Shown piece after piece: positions 23,082 to 31,228 of a stretch of DNA of 64,000 bases; positions within the stretch are counted from its first letter, which is position 1, and every line of letters begins with the position of its first letter. A model generated the notes under the pieces. The model did not search any database, was not told the origin of the DNA, and saw only the letters and a list, made by a program, of their open reading frames with translations. The position numbers and the translations under genes were made by a program. The stretch comes from Alistipes sp. (GTDB taxonomy: Bacteria > Bacteroidota > Bacteroidia > Bacteroidales > Rikenellaceae): NCBI RefSeq assembly GCF_020026455.1, contig NZ_JAHHQJ010000001.1, forward strand, positions 278,281 to 342,280. Reading direction: 5' to 3'.

Positions 23082-25964
23082 TCAGTACATGTTGTCGTAC
23101 ATCGACTGCGATTTGTCGTATTTCAGGTCGGAGAGCGATGCGGCCTTCACGCCGATGTTGAAACTCCACGAACGGTGGTAGCCGAACGGAATCCACGAAA
23201 AGGACATCTGCCAGCAGTGGAGGTCACGCGTGATCGAGACTGACGACGTGGTGAGTTTGCGTTGCTTGATGTCGTAGCCTCCTTGGAAGGTGATGCCCGT
23301 CTTGGGGGTGACGTTCAGCGAACCGTTGAAACCGACGGTCTGGGTGATGTTCTTCCGGTAGCCCGTCGTGCCGTTGTTGGTGTATGAGATCGAGTAGTTG
23401 ACCGCATAGTTGAAACCGAAGTTCCACGGCAGCGAGAAATCGTAGTAGCTCTGTGCCATGTACTGTCTTCGCAGCACGGGGTCCATGTGCCCATAGGGAT
23501 CGTAGAACGGGTTCTGGTACTCGGGGGGGATTGACGTGATGTCGTTGATGGCCGTTTCGCTCCGGTCGCTGCGCGATTTGAACGTATAGCCGAACGACCA
23601 GCCCGTCGAGACGACGCGCCCCGGGAAGAAGAGCTTGTTGTAGCGCTTGCCCTCGGGGGTGACGCGGTAGGGGTCGAGTGTCAGCGAGAGGTTGATGCCG
23701 AAGTTGTTGAACAGCGTCGTGCGGAACGAAACCGGGATGGTCGAGAGGCGCATCGAGTCGGCCAGGAAGTTATACGAACCGCTGATGCGCAGTTCGTCGA
23801 TCAGCTTGATCTTCTTCACGCCCGAGGTGTCGCGTTTCGAGAGAACCTTCATTTCGAGGTTCTGAGACAGCGAGAAGTTCATCGACATCGAACGGCCCGA
23901 CGAGGGGACGCCGTAGGCGTTGACCGCATAGGGCGAGTAGGTCGTGAAACGACCCGTCGAGTCGGTCTGGCGGATCCTGTAATAGCCGTATTTGGGGTCG
24001 GTGAAGTCCGGGGCATAGGAGAAGCCGATCGAGGGGGTCAGCGTGTGGCGGATGGCCTGGATCTTGCGGTTGCGGCTCTTCTTCGTGAAGTCGTACATGC
24101 CGTAGACCGTCGTGGAGGCCGAAACGCTGAACTGGTAGTTATAGAGGCGGTAGAAACCGTAGCTTGCAGGCAGCGTGTCGGTCTGGTTGGTGAGGGGGTT
24201 CCACTCGAATTCGACCTTCTTGAAATACCACTTCTCGTTGTAGTTGATCGACGGCGAGAGGTTGATGTAGTTGAACAGGTTGAACGAGGCCGAAATCGGA
24301 ATCGAGTGCTCGATGCCGTTCTTCATGTTTTCGAGCGTCTCTTTGGAGAAGATTTTCGATTCGGTGGTGGTCACCGAGTTGGTCATCTTGCCCGTGTACT
24401 GCATCGAGATCTTTTCGTACCAGCGGTCCTTGCCCTGCTTCTCCTTGCGCTTGAAGGGGTAGAAGCGCGAGACGTTGAAGACCACCGTGGGCAGCGTGAT
24501 CGAGATGCTCTTGTTCTGCGAGTTCTGCGAGATGGCCATGTTCGCCGACAGCGAGAAGGGCGTTCCGGCCCAGTTCTTCGAGTAGGAGATGGTCGAGTTG
24601 GTCTGCGTCGAGAGAATGTCGTTGAGGTTGGTGGCCGAATAGCGGCTGTAACCGCTCGTGGCGAAGTTCACCGAAGCCGAGAAGGTCGAACCCGGGTTGG
24701 CCTTGGGGTCCTGGGAGTGGGTCCACTGGATGCGGAAGTTGCTCTGCTTGATGTAGTCGTCCTCGCCCTTTTCGCCCGTCTTGACATTCGAATACTGCAT
24801 GTTGAAGCTGCCGCTGTACTTGTAGCGCTTGATGTAGCGCGCCGCGGCCGAAGCCTCCCACGACCCCAGCGTGTAGATGCCGCCGCGCACTGCCAGGTCG
24901 GCATATTCGCCCAGGGTGAAGTAATAGCCCAGGTCGCGCAGGAAGAAACCCTTGGCGTACTCTTCGCCGTAGGTGGGCATCAGCAGACCCGACTTGGGGC
25001 CCATGTTGATCGGGAAGAACCCCTCGGGGATGCCGAGGAAGTAGATCGGCACGTCCTCCATCACCAGGTAGGCCGGGCCAGTGACCACCTTCTTGCCGGG
25101 GATGACCTTCGCCTTGGTCATTGCCAGGTAGAAGTGGGGATGGTCCGTATGGTCGCAGGTGGTGTACTTGCCGTGCTCGATGTTGATCGTGTTGTCGGGC
25201 ATCTTCTTCACGCTGCCGCCCACCAGCCAGCCGTCGCCCTGCTGTGTGGCCACTCCCTTGATCTTCGCCTTCTTCGTGTCGAGGTTGTAGGTGATCGTGT
25301 CCATCTGGTAGGTGGCCGAGCCCTCGGTGAATTCGGGTTTGGTGATGATCTCCTTGCCGTCGAGCGTGTCGGGCTTGCCGTAGGCGTAGACCATCTTCGA
25401 ATCCATGTCGATGCGCATGTAGTCGGCCTTGAGGTTGCTGTTCTGGTAGGAGACGTCGCCCTGGTTGTAGATGTGGACCAGCTTGTTGCGCACGTCGTAG
25501 ACGAGCGAGTCGGTGTTCTTGCCCGCGATCGGGTCGTCGAGGAAAGCCCCTGCGGGACGCGGCTTCTTCACCGTGTCGCGGCGGAGCGTGTCGGTGGCGA
25601 GCGTGTCGGGTCGTGCGCCCGGAGAACCGCCCTGCTGCGCCACGAGCGAGTCGACCTGCGCCGCGAGGAGCGAATCCTTCATCTGCTGCGGCAATGCGTC
25701 GAAGGCCCTGCGCCGCCGGATCTCTTCGCGCGCCTGTCTGCGCACCTCGCGGCGCGAGGGAGTGGCGGCAGGCTGACGGGTGCCCGAGTCGAGGTTTATT
25801 GCGGCGGTGTCGGGGGCTGTTGCGGCGGAGCGAGTCGGGCTCGGGACGGTGTCCCCGAGGATGGGATGGCGGGTTGTGCGGGGCATTCCGCCGCCCAGTA
25901 CGATCTGGGCAAACAGCAGAATCACCGTCGCCGACAAGATATATTTTACCCTAATTTTATCCAA
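23082..25964 (-). CDS. lptD: LptD/OstA-like outer-membrane LPS-assembly protein
   Basis: This protein of about 960 residues has an N-terminal hydrophobic signal (KYILSATVILLFAQIVLGGG), a basic and glutamine-rich linker, an OstA-like beta-jellyroll region (YDVRNKLVHIYNQGDVSYQN; LKADYMRIDMDSKMVYAYG) and a long C-terminal beta-barrel rich in alternating aromatic residues. This matches the Bacteroidota LptD family that inserts lipopolysaccharide in the outer leaflet. No ATG starts this frame near the signal; TTG at 25964 (LDKIRVKYIL) is my choice, and TTG at 25997 would add 11 residues. It is divergent from the amidase gene. The symbol rests on family resemblance. Confidence 0.82.
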   Translation of the reverse strand: MDKIRVKYILSATVILLFAQIVLGGGMPRTTRHPILGDTVPSPTRSAATAPDTAAINLDSGTRQPAATPSRREVRRQAREEIRRRRAFDALPQQMKDSLLAAQVDSLVAQQGGSPGARPDTLATDTLRRDTVKKPRPAGAFLDDPIAGKNTDSLVYDVRNKLVHIYNQGDVSYQNSNLKADYMRIDMDSKMVYAYGKPDTLDGKEIITKPEFTEGSATYQMDTITYNLDTKKAKIKGVATQQGDGWLVGGSVKKMPDNTINIEHGKYTTCDHTDHPHFYLAMTKAKVIPGKKVVTGPAYLVMEDVPIYFLGIPEGFFPINMGPKSGLLMPTYGEEYAKGFFLRDLGYYFTLGEYADLAVRGGIYTLGSWEASAAARYIKRYKYSGSFNMQYSNVKTGEKGEDDYIKQSNFRIQWTHSQDPKANPGSTFSASVNFATSGYSRYSATNLNDILSTQTNSTISYSKNWAGTPFSLSANMAISQNSQNKSISITLPTVVFNVSRFYPFKRKEKQGKDRWYEKISMQYTGKMTNSVTTTESKIFSKETLENMKNGIEHSIPISASFNLFNYINLSPSINYNEKWYFKKVEFEWNPLTNQTDTLPASYGFYRLYNYQFSVSASTTVYGMYDFTKKSRNRKIQAIRHTLTPSIGFSYAPDFTDPKYGYYRIRQTDSTGRFTTYSPYAVNAYGVPSSGRSMSMNFSLSQNLEMKVLSKRDTSGVKKIKLIDELRISGSYNFLADSMRLSTIPVSFRTTLFNNFGINLSLTLDPYRVTPEGKRYNKLFFPGRVVSTGWSFGYTFKSRSDRSETAINDITSIPPEYQNPFYDPYGHMDPVLRRQYMAQSYYDFSLPWNFGFNYAVNYSISYTNNGTTGYRKNITQTVGFNGSLNVTPKTGITFQGGYDIKQRKLTTSSVSITRDLHCWQMSFSWIPFGYHRSWSFNIGVKAASLSDLKYDKSQSMYDNMY

Positions 25965-26055
25965 AATCCCAAAAATTTTCCATACCTTTGCCGACAAGTC
26001 GGCAAAAACGCCCGGATCGAGCCGCAGAGCCGTTTCCGTCGCATTTTCGGCCCGA

Positions 26056-26063
26056 CAAAGATA
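26056..26063 (-). promoter_or_regulatory. -7 element upstream of the LptD-like gene
   Basis: TATCTTTG on the minus strand matches TAnnTTTG, about 90 bases before the proposed TTG start. It lies in the 140-base divergent region shared with the amidase gene. Confidence 0.5.
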
Positions 26064-26104
26064 GGTAAAAATTTATAGAAAGCTCACATTTGGTACCATT
26101 AAAT

Positions 26105-27316
26105 ATGCGCACACGACTTTTGCTGCTCTTCGCCCTTGCGGCCGCAACCGTACTTATGAACGTTGCGGTGGCGGGGAATATTGCGCACGGTGTCGAAGTC
26201 GTGGTCATCGACGCCGGGCACGGGGGGCGATTCCCCGGTGCGCACTACGGAGGGGTCTATGAAAAGGACCTCACGCTGAAGGTGGCGCTCAAACTCGGAA
26301 AGCTCATCGAGGAGGGGATGCCGGGGGTGAAGGTGGTCTACACCCGCACCACGGACAAGACGCTGGGGCCCGATCTGGCGGCCGACCTGCAGGCACGGGC
26401 CAATATCGCCAACAAGGCCGGGGGCGATCTCTTCATCTCGATCCACGCCAACGCCGCACCCCGGGCAACGGGCGTGCGCGGGGTCGAGACGCTGATCATG
26501 GGCGAGAGCCCGAAGGAGCAGCGATACAACGAAAATGCCCTGTTCGAAAACAACCGCGAGGATCTGATCGACATGTCCGACGAGCGGACGGCGGCCATCG
26601 TGCGGGCGTACATTCAGAATCTGCAGTTCACCTACGGCGAATACAGCATGGCTTTCGCCCGCTGCGTCCAGAACAGCTACCTCAAGGCGGGGCGCCATTC
26701 GCGCGGCATTAAGCCGCAGTTGCTGCGGGTGCTCTATGCGACGGACATGCCGGGAGTGCTGACCGAGATCGGCTTCATGTCCAACCAGCAGGAGCTGGCC
26801 TACATGAAATCCGACAAGGGGCAGAACGAGATCGCCCGGTCGCTCTACCAGGCGATCCGCAGCTATTCGGCCTATGTGCTCGAAACCCGGAGGGCCGAGG
26901 AAGGGCAGGCTGCGGCCGCCAAATCGGCCGCGGAGAAGTCGGACGGAAAAGCCGCAGAGAAGGCGGCGGAGAAGTCGGCGGAAAGAGATTCAGCGGCAGT
27001 GTCGGCAGAAAGAGAGTCGGCGGAGAAGCCCGCAACGGAGACCCCGGTCAAAACCCCGGAAAAAGCGGCTGCGCAGCCTTTGCGCTACACGATTCAGGTG
27101 ATGGCTTCGGCGTCGTCCGTGCCCGTCACCTCGGCGCAGTTCCGCGCCTACCGCGGCAAGGTGAAGGAGTATGCGTCCGAGGGACGATTCCCCTATAAGT
27201 ATGGTGTGGGCGAATATGCCACCCGCGGAGCCGCACAGCGGAAGCTGGCCGCGGTGCGCAAGGTATTTCCCGAGGCCTTCGTGGTCGCGTGCCGGGGAGC
27301 ACAGATTGTAAAATAA
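26105..27316 (+). CDS. N-acetylmuramoyl-L-alanine amidase (AmiC/Amidase_3) with C-terminal SPOR domain
   Basis: This 403-residue exported zinc amidase cleaves the bond between N-acetylmuramic acid and the stem peptide of peptidoglycan. The signal peptide covers residues 1-24. The zinc and catalytic residues of Amidase_3 are visible in VVIDAGHGG (near residues 33-41), the following KD-rich stretch, SIHANAA (near 118-124) and TEIGFMSN (near 222-229). An alanine-, lysine- and glutamate-rich linker (residues 260-320) connects to a SPOR domain (YTIQVMASASSVPV onwards) that binds denuded glycan at division sites. The start at 26105 gives the signal peptide; a codon 15 bases upstream adds only four non-signal residues. 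The MCE gene follows after 10 bases. Confidence 0.92.
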   Translation: MRTRLLLLFALAAATVLMNVAVAGNIAHGVEVVVIDAGHGGRFPGAHYGGVYEKDLTLKVALKLGKLIEEGMPGVKVVYTRTTDKTLGPDLAADLQARANIANKAGGDLFISIHANAAPRATGVRGVETLIMGESPKEQRYNENALFENNREDLIDMSDERTAAIVRAYIQNLQFTYGEYSMAFARCVQNSYLKAGRHSRGIKPQLLRVLYATDMPGVLTEIGFMSNQQELAYMKSDKGQNEIARSLYQAIRSYSAYVLETRRAEEGQAAAAKSAAEKSDGKAAEKAAEKSAERDSAAVSAERESAEKPATETPVKTPEKAAAQPLRYTIQVMASASSVPVTSAQFRAYRGKVKEYASEGRFPYKYGVGEYATRGAAQRKLAAVRKVFPEAFVVACRGAQIVK

Positions 27317-27326
27317 AAGTACAGAT

Positions 27327-28334
27327 ATGAAAAGGGAAGTTAAAATCGGAATTTTCGGCGTGTCGATGATCATTGCCGCCTGGGCCGGAATCCGGTTTTT
27401 GAAGGGATTCGACATCTTCAGCCGCAACTCGGTCTATTATGCCGCCTACGACCAGATCAACGGCGTGCAGGCGGCCTCGCCGATCATGATGAAGGGCGTC
27501 AAGATTGGTACGGTGACGGGCATTTCGTTCGATCCGCAGCACAGCGACAAGGTCGTGTTGCAGTTCACCATCAAACGGAACTACCACATTCCGAGCGACT
27601 CCGAAGCCAAGATTTTCAGCAACGGGCTGATGGGCGGAAAGGCCATCGAAATCAACTACGGCTCGGCGCACTCGTTCCTTCGGTCGGGAGACACGCTGCG
27701 CTCGGTGCGCGAACGCGATCTGATGGATGTGGCCGGCTCGGAGCTGGAGTTCTTCAAGCAGAAGGTCTCCCAGGTGACGGGGGATCTCTCGCGTACGCTG
27801 GCCAACCTCAATAGTCTGATGGAGGCCAATGCGCAGAATATTTCCGGCACGTTGGGCCATCTGAACACCATTACGGGCGACATGGCCGACCTGCTCGACG
27901 CCGAGAAGAACAATCTGAAGGTGGCCGTTGACGACCTTACGGAGTTCTCCGCGATGCTGGGCCGCAACACCCCGCGTGTGGACAGCATCGTCGGCAGCCT
28001 GAACCGGATAACCGGCGAGCTGGCCGACGCCGGATTTGCCCGCAGGCTGACGGATGCCGTGGGGGAGGTGAACGCCCTGCTGGCAAAGGTCGAGGCGGGC
28101 GAGGGAACTGTCGGCAAGCTGATGACCGATCCTGCGCTCTACGATTCGCTGACCGAGGCCAGCGCCAATCTCGCCTCGCTGCTGGCCAACCTCGAGCAGT
28201 ATCCCGGCCGCTACGTGCACTTCTCGCTTTTCGGACGCAGTCCCGAGAAGATGCAGGAGAAGGCCGAGCGTAAAGCAGCCAAAGCTGCAGCCAGGGCCGC
28301 AAGGGATTCCGTGAGATTGAACCTGAAAAATTAA
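27327..28334 (+). CDS. MCE/MlaD-family lipid-transport protein
   Basis: This 335-residue protein has an N-terminal anchor (VKIGIFGVSMIIAAWAGIRF, residues 5-24) followed by an MCE domain (residues 38-115: VKIGTVTGI, NGLMGGKAIEINYG). The remainder is a helical region with repeated DL-NL segments (residues 130-280) and a basic alanine-rich tail. MlaD-type proteins form hexameric rings that bind phospholipids between the membranes. The permease and ATPase partners are not in this window. Ten bases separate it from the amidase gene, so the two are probably co-transcribed and serve envelope maintenance. Confidence 0.9.
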   Translation: MKREVKIGIFGVSMIIAAWAGIRFLKGFDIFSRNSVYYAAYDQINGVQAASPIMMKGVKIGTVTGISFDPQHSDKVVLQFTIKRNYHIPSDSEAKIFSNGLMGGKAIEINYGSAHSFLRSGDTLRSVRERDLMDVAGSELEFFKQKVSQVTGDLSRTLANLNSLMEANAQNISGTLGHLNTITGDMADLLDAEKNNLKVAVDDLTEFSAMLGRNTPRVDSIVGSLNRITGELADAGFARRLTDAVGEVNALLAKVEAGEGTVGKLMTDPALYDSLTEASANLASLLANLEQYPGRYVHFSLFGRSPEKMQEKAERKAAKAAARAARDSVRLNLKN

Positions 28335-28476
28335 GAATTGAAAATTGGAAAGGTGCCGGCTGGAATCGTTTGCTCCATCTCCCGTCCGGCCGTGTCGTCG
28401 CATGCCGGTGAACAGAACGAAACGTCGAACGGGAGGTCGGTTTTTTTAATTTTTAAGGCTTAATTTTTTTATCTTC

Positions 28477-30972
28477 ATGATTTACCCTGCCACATTCGAG
28501 CAGAAAATAGGATTCGACCGGCTCCGCGAGCAGGTCGCGGAACGTTGTACCATGCGCGCCGCCCGCGAACGGCTCGCCGCCGAGGGATTTTCGACCTCCA
28601 TGCGCGAGATTGAACAGCGGCTGGCACTCGCCGACGAAATGCGCCTGCTGCTGGATATGGAGCAGGATTTCCCCGGGGGAGAATATCCCGATGTCGATTA
28701 CATCGTCGCCAAACTGCGCGTCGAGGGTTCGTTCCTCGACGTGGAGGAGGTTGTGATGCTGCGCCGGGCGCTGGCCGCAATCGGCGGCATCGTCTCGTTC
28801 ATCGTCAGCCGCGAAGAACGTTATCCGGCCCTCCATGCCCGCACGCGGGGCGTTGCGGTCTTCCCGGAGATCGTGCAGCGCATTGACGCCATTCTCGACC
28901 GGTTCGGGCAGGTGAAGGACAACGCTTCGCCCGCCCTGCTGGAGATTCGCCGCTCCATCCGCGAACGCGAGGGGCAGGCCGCCAAACGCCTGCAGGCTGT
29001 GCTTTCAGCGGCCAAGGGGGCGGGGATCGTCGATGCCGACGCCCAGATCTCGATCCGCGACGGCAAGGCCGTGATCCCGGTTTCGGCCGGCAACAAACGC
29101 AAGCTGAACGGGTTTATCCACGACGAATCGGCAACGGGAAAAACCTTCTACGTCGAGCCGGTCGAGGTGGTGGAGATCAACAACGAACTGCGCGAGCTGG
29201 AGTATGCCGAGCGGCGCGAGATCGTGCGTATCCTCACGGAGTTTACCGACGCGGTCCGTCCCGACGCGGAGTTGATCGCCGATTCGGGCGACTACCTGGC
29301 CGAGGTCGACATGCTGCGCGCCAAGGGCCGCTGGGCCTCGGAGAACGGGTGTGTGCGTCCGATCGTATCGACCGACGACAGGCTGGTGCTGAAAAACGCC
29401 CGCCACCCGTTGCTGCAGCAGACACTGCGGGCCGCGGGCCGCGAGATCGTGCCGTTGGATTTGCAGCTCGACCGGCGCAAGCACATACTCGTCATTTCGG
29501 GACCGAACGCCGGCGGCAAGTCGGTTTGTCTGAAAACCACGGGTATCGTGCAGTATATGTTCCAGTGCGGGTTTCCGGTGCCGGTATCGGAGGTCTCGGA
29601 GCTGCCGGTCTTCGAAAGCATTTTCATCGATATCGGCGACGAGCAGTCGATCGATAACGACCTGTCGACCTACTCGTCGCACCTGCTGAACATGAGGCAT
29701 ATGCTGGCGGGCGCGTCGGGACGGACGCTGGTGCTGATCGACGAGTTCGGGTCGGGAACCGAGCCGATCATCGGCGGGGCGATCGCCGAGGCGATCCTCG
29801 AGCGGCTGCTCGACAAGGGGTGTTACGGCGTGATCACGACGCATTATGCCAATATCAAGTATTACGCCGCATCGGTGGAGGGCATTGCCAACGGGGCGAT
29901 GATGTTCGACGTGCAGAATATCCGGCCGCTGTTCCGGCTGGAAATGGGCAAGCCGGGAAGTTCGTTCGCCGTGGAGATCGCCCGCAAGATCGGGCTCCCG
30001 GAGGATATTATCCGTGCGGCGAGCGAAAAGGCCGGGTCGGACCACATCAATATCGAAAAACAGCTGCGCGAGATCGCCCGCGACAAGCATTACTGGGAGC
30101 AGAAACGCGACCGCATCCGGCTGACGGACCGCAAGGTCGAGGAGCTGGAGCAGAACTATGCCGAGCAGCTGGCGAAGATCCGCACCGAGCGGCAGGAGAT
30201 TCTGAAAAAAGCCAAGCTGGAGGCCCGGCAGTTGATTGCCGACGCCAACAAGCAGATCGAAAATACGATTAAAACCATCCGCGAGGCGCAGGCCGAGAAG
30301 GAGCTGACGCGGCTGGCACGGCGCGAGCTGGACGACTTCCGCGAGGTGGTCGAGAAGGCCGACGAGGCCCGGAACGAAGCCGCCGTGGCCCGCGAAATAG
30401 AGCGTATCGAACGCCGCCGCCAGCGGCGCGCCGAGCGTCGGGCGCAGCAGGGCGCGAAGCCGGCAGCGGGGGAGCGTGCTCCGGAGCCCGAGAAGCCGCG
30501 CGAAGTGGTCGTCGGGTCGAAAGTCCGCATGACCGGGCAGGAGATGGTCGGCGTGGTGCAGTCGGTGAAGGGAAAGCGGGCGCAGGTGGCGTTCGGGCAG
30601 ATACTTACGGCGGTGGACAAGGGGTTGCTGACGGTGGTGTCGAACAACGAATACCGCGAGGCGACACGTCCCGTTACATCCCGTACGGTTCTCTCGGTGG
30701 ACATCTCGTCGCGCAAGCTCAACTTCAAGGACCACATCGACGTGCGCGGCATGCGCGCTTCGGAGGCGCTGGACGAGGTGCGCAACTTCATCGACGACGC
30801 ACTGATGGTGGGTGTCGGCACGGTGTCGATTCTCCACGGCAAGGGAACCGGCGCGTTGAAGGAGGAGATTCGCCGTTACCTGCGCACGGTGCCGGAGATC
30901 GTTTCGGCGGTGGACGAGCATGCCGATCGCGGCGGGGCCGGGATAACGATCGTTACCTTCGATTTGTCGTGA
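28477..30972 (+). CDS. mutS2: MutS2-family ATPase with Smr endonuclease domain
   Basis: This 831-residue protein lacks the mismatch-recognition domain of MutS. It has the core and clamp regions (residues 1-320), an ABC-type ATPase (Walker A SGPNAGGKS near residues 341-349; Walker B LVLIDEFGSGTEP), a long coiled coil (residues 520-660) and a C-terminal Smr domain (HIDVRGMRASEALDEVRNF; GTVSILHGKGTGAL). MutS2 proteins act on branched DNA intermediates or on collided ribosomes depending on the species. The start at 28477 (MIYPATFEQKIGFDRLREQV) matches the family N-terminus. A T-rich leader precedes it. Confidence 0.95.
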   Translation: MIYPATFEQKIGFDRLREQVAERCTMRAARERLAAEGFSTSMREIEQRLALADEMRLLLDMEQDFPGGEYPDVDYIVAKLRVEGSFLDVEEVVMLRRALAAIGGIVSFIVSREERYPALHARTRGVAVFPEIVQRIDAILDRFGQVKDNASPALLEIRRSIREREGQAAKRLQAVLSAAKGAGIVDADAQISIRDGKAVIPVSAGNKRKLNGFIHDESATGKTFYVEPVEVVEINNELRELEYAERREIVRILTEFTDAVRPDAELIADSGDYLAEVDMLRAKGRWASENGCVRPIVSTDDRLVLKNARHPLLQQTLRAAGREIVPLDLQLDRRKHILVISGPNAGGKSVCLKTTGIVQYMFQCGFPVPVSEVSELPVFESIFIDIGDEQSIDNDLSTYSSHLLNMRHMLAGASGRTLVLIDEFGSGTEPIIGGAIAEAILERLLDKGCYGVITTHYANIKYYAASVEGIANGAMMFDVQNIRPLFRLEMGKPGSSFAVEIARKIGLPEDIIRAASEKAGSDHINIEKQLREIARDKHYWEQKRDRIRLTDRKVEELEQNYAEQLAKIRTERQEILKKAKLEARQLIADANKQIENTIKTIREAQAEKELTRLARRELDDFREVVEKADEARNEAAVAREIERIERRRQRRAERRAQQGAKPAAGERAPEPEKPREVVVGSKVRMTGQEMVGVVQSVKGKRAQVAFGQILTAVDKGLLTVVSNNEYREATRPVTSRTVLSVDISSRKLNFKDHIDVRGMRASEALDEVRNFIDDALMVGVGTVSILHGKGTGALKEEIRRYLRTVPEIVSAVDEHADRGGAGITIVTFDLS

Positions 30973-31089
30973 GGGTGAGGCTTGGGGTTTCCCGTTCGGA
31001 TCGGGGAGCCGGGAAATGCTGCGCGGCGTGAAATAAGGCAGCGGGTGCAGGGGTGGCCCGGACCGCAAATCCGCGGATTGCAAGGCCCG

Positions 31090-31151
31090 GGGCCGGAAGC
31101 AGGCGTTTGGGCCCGGAAGCAGGGGGCAGACGGGGCCGGGAGCAGGCGTTT
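31090..31151. repeat. Short direct repeats in the mutS2-murF gap
   Basis: GGGCCGGAAGCAGGCGTTT at 31090-31108 recurs with one change at 31133-31151, with a shorter relative (CCCGGAAGCAGGGGG) at 31112-31126. They lie in the 256-base gap 30973-31228, which contains no gene or clear terminator. Confidence 0.6.
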
Positions 31152-31228
31152 CGGGGCTGGCGGCCGGTGTCTGACGGAGCTTTTCGGGAGCCCCTCCCCG
31201 AAAAAAGACTGGAAAAAATGGATATTTT

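Noticed and set aside
24045..26078. 677-codon plus-strand open frame opposite the LptD-like gene
   Set aside because: Antisense shadow; valine/glycine/arginine-rich without recognisable features and it would cross the divergent promoter region.
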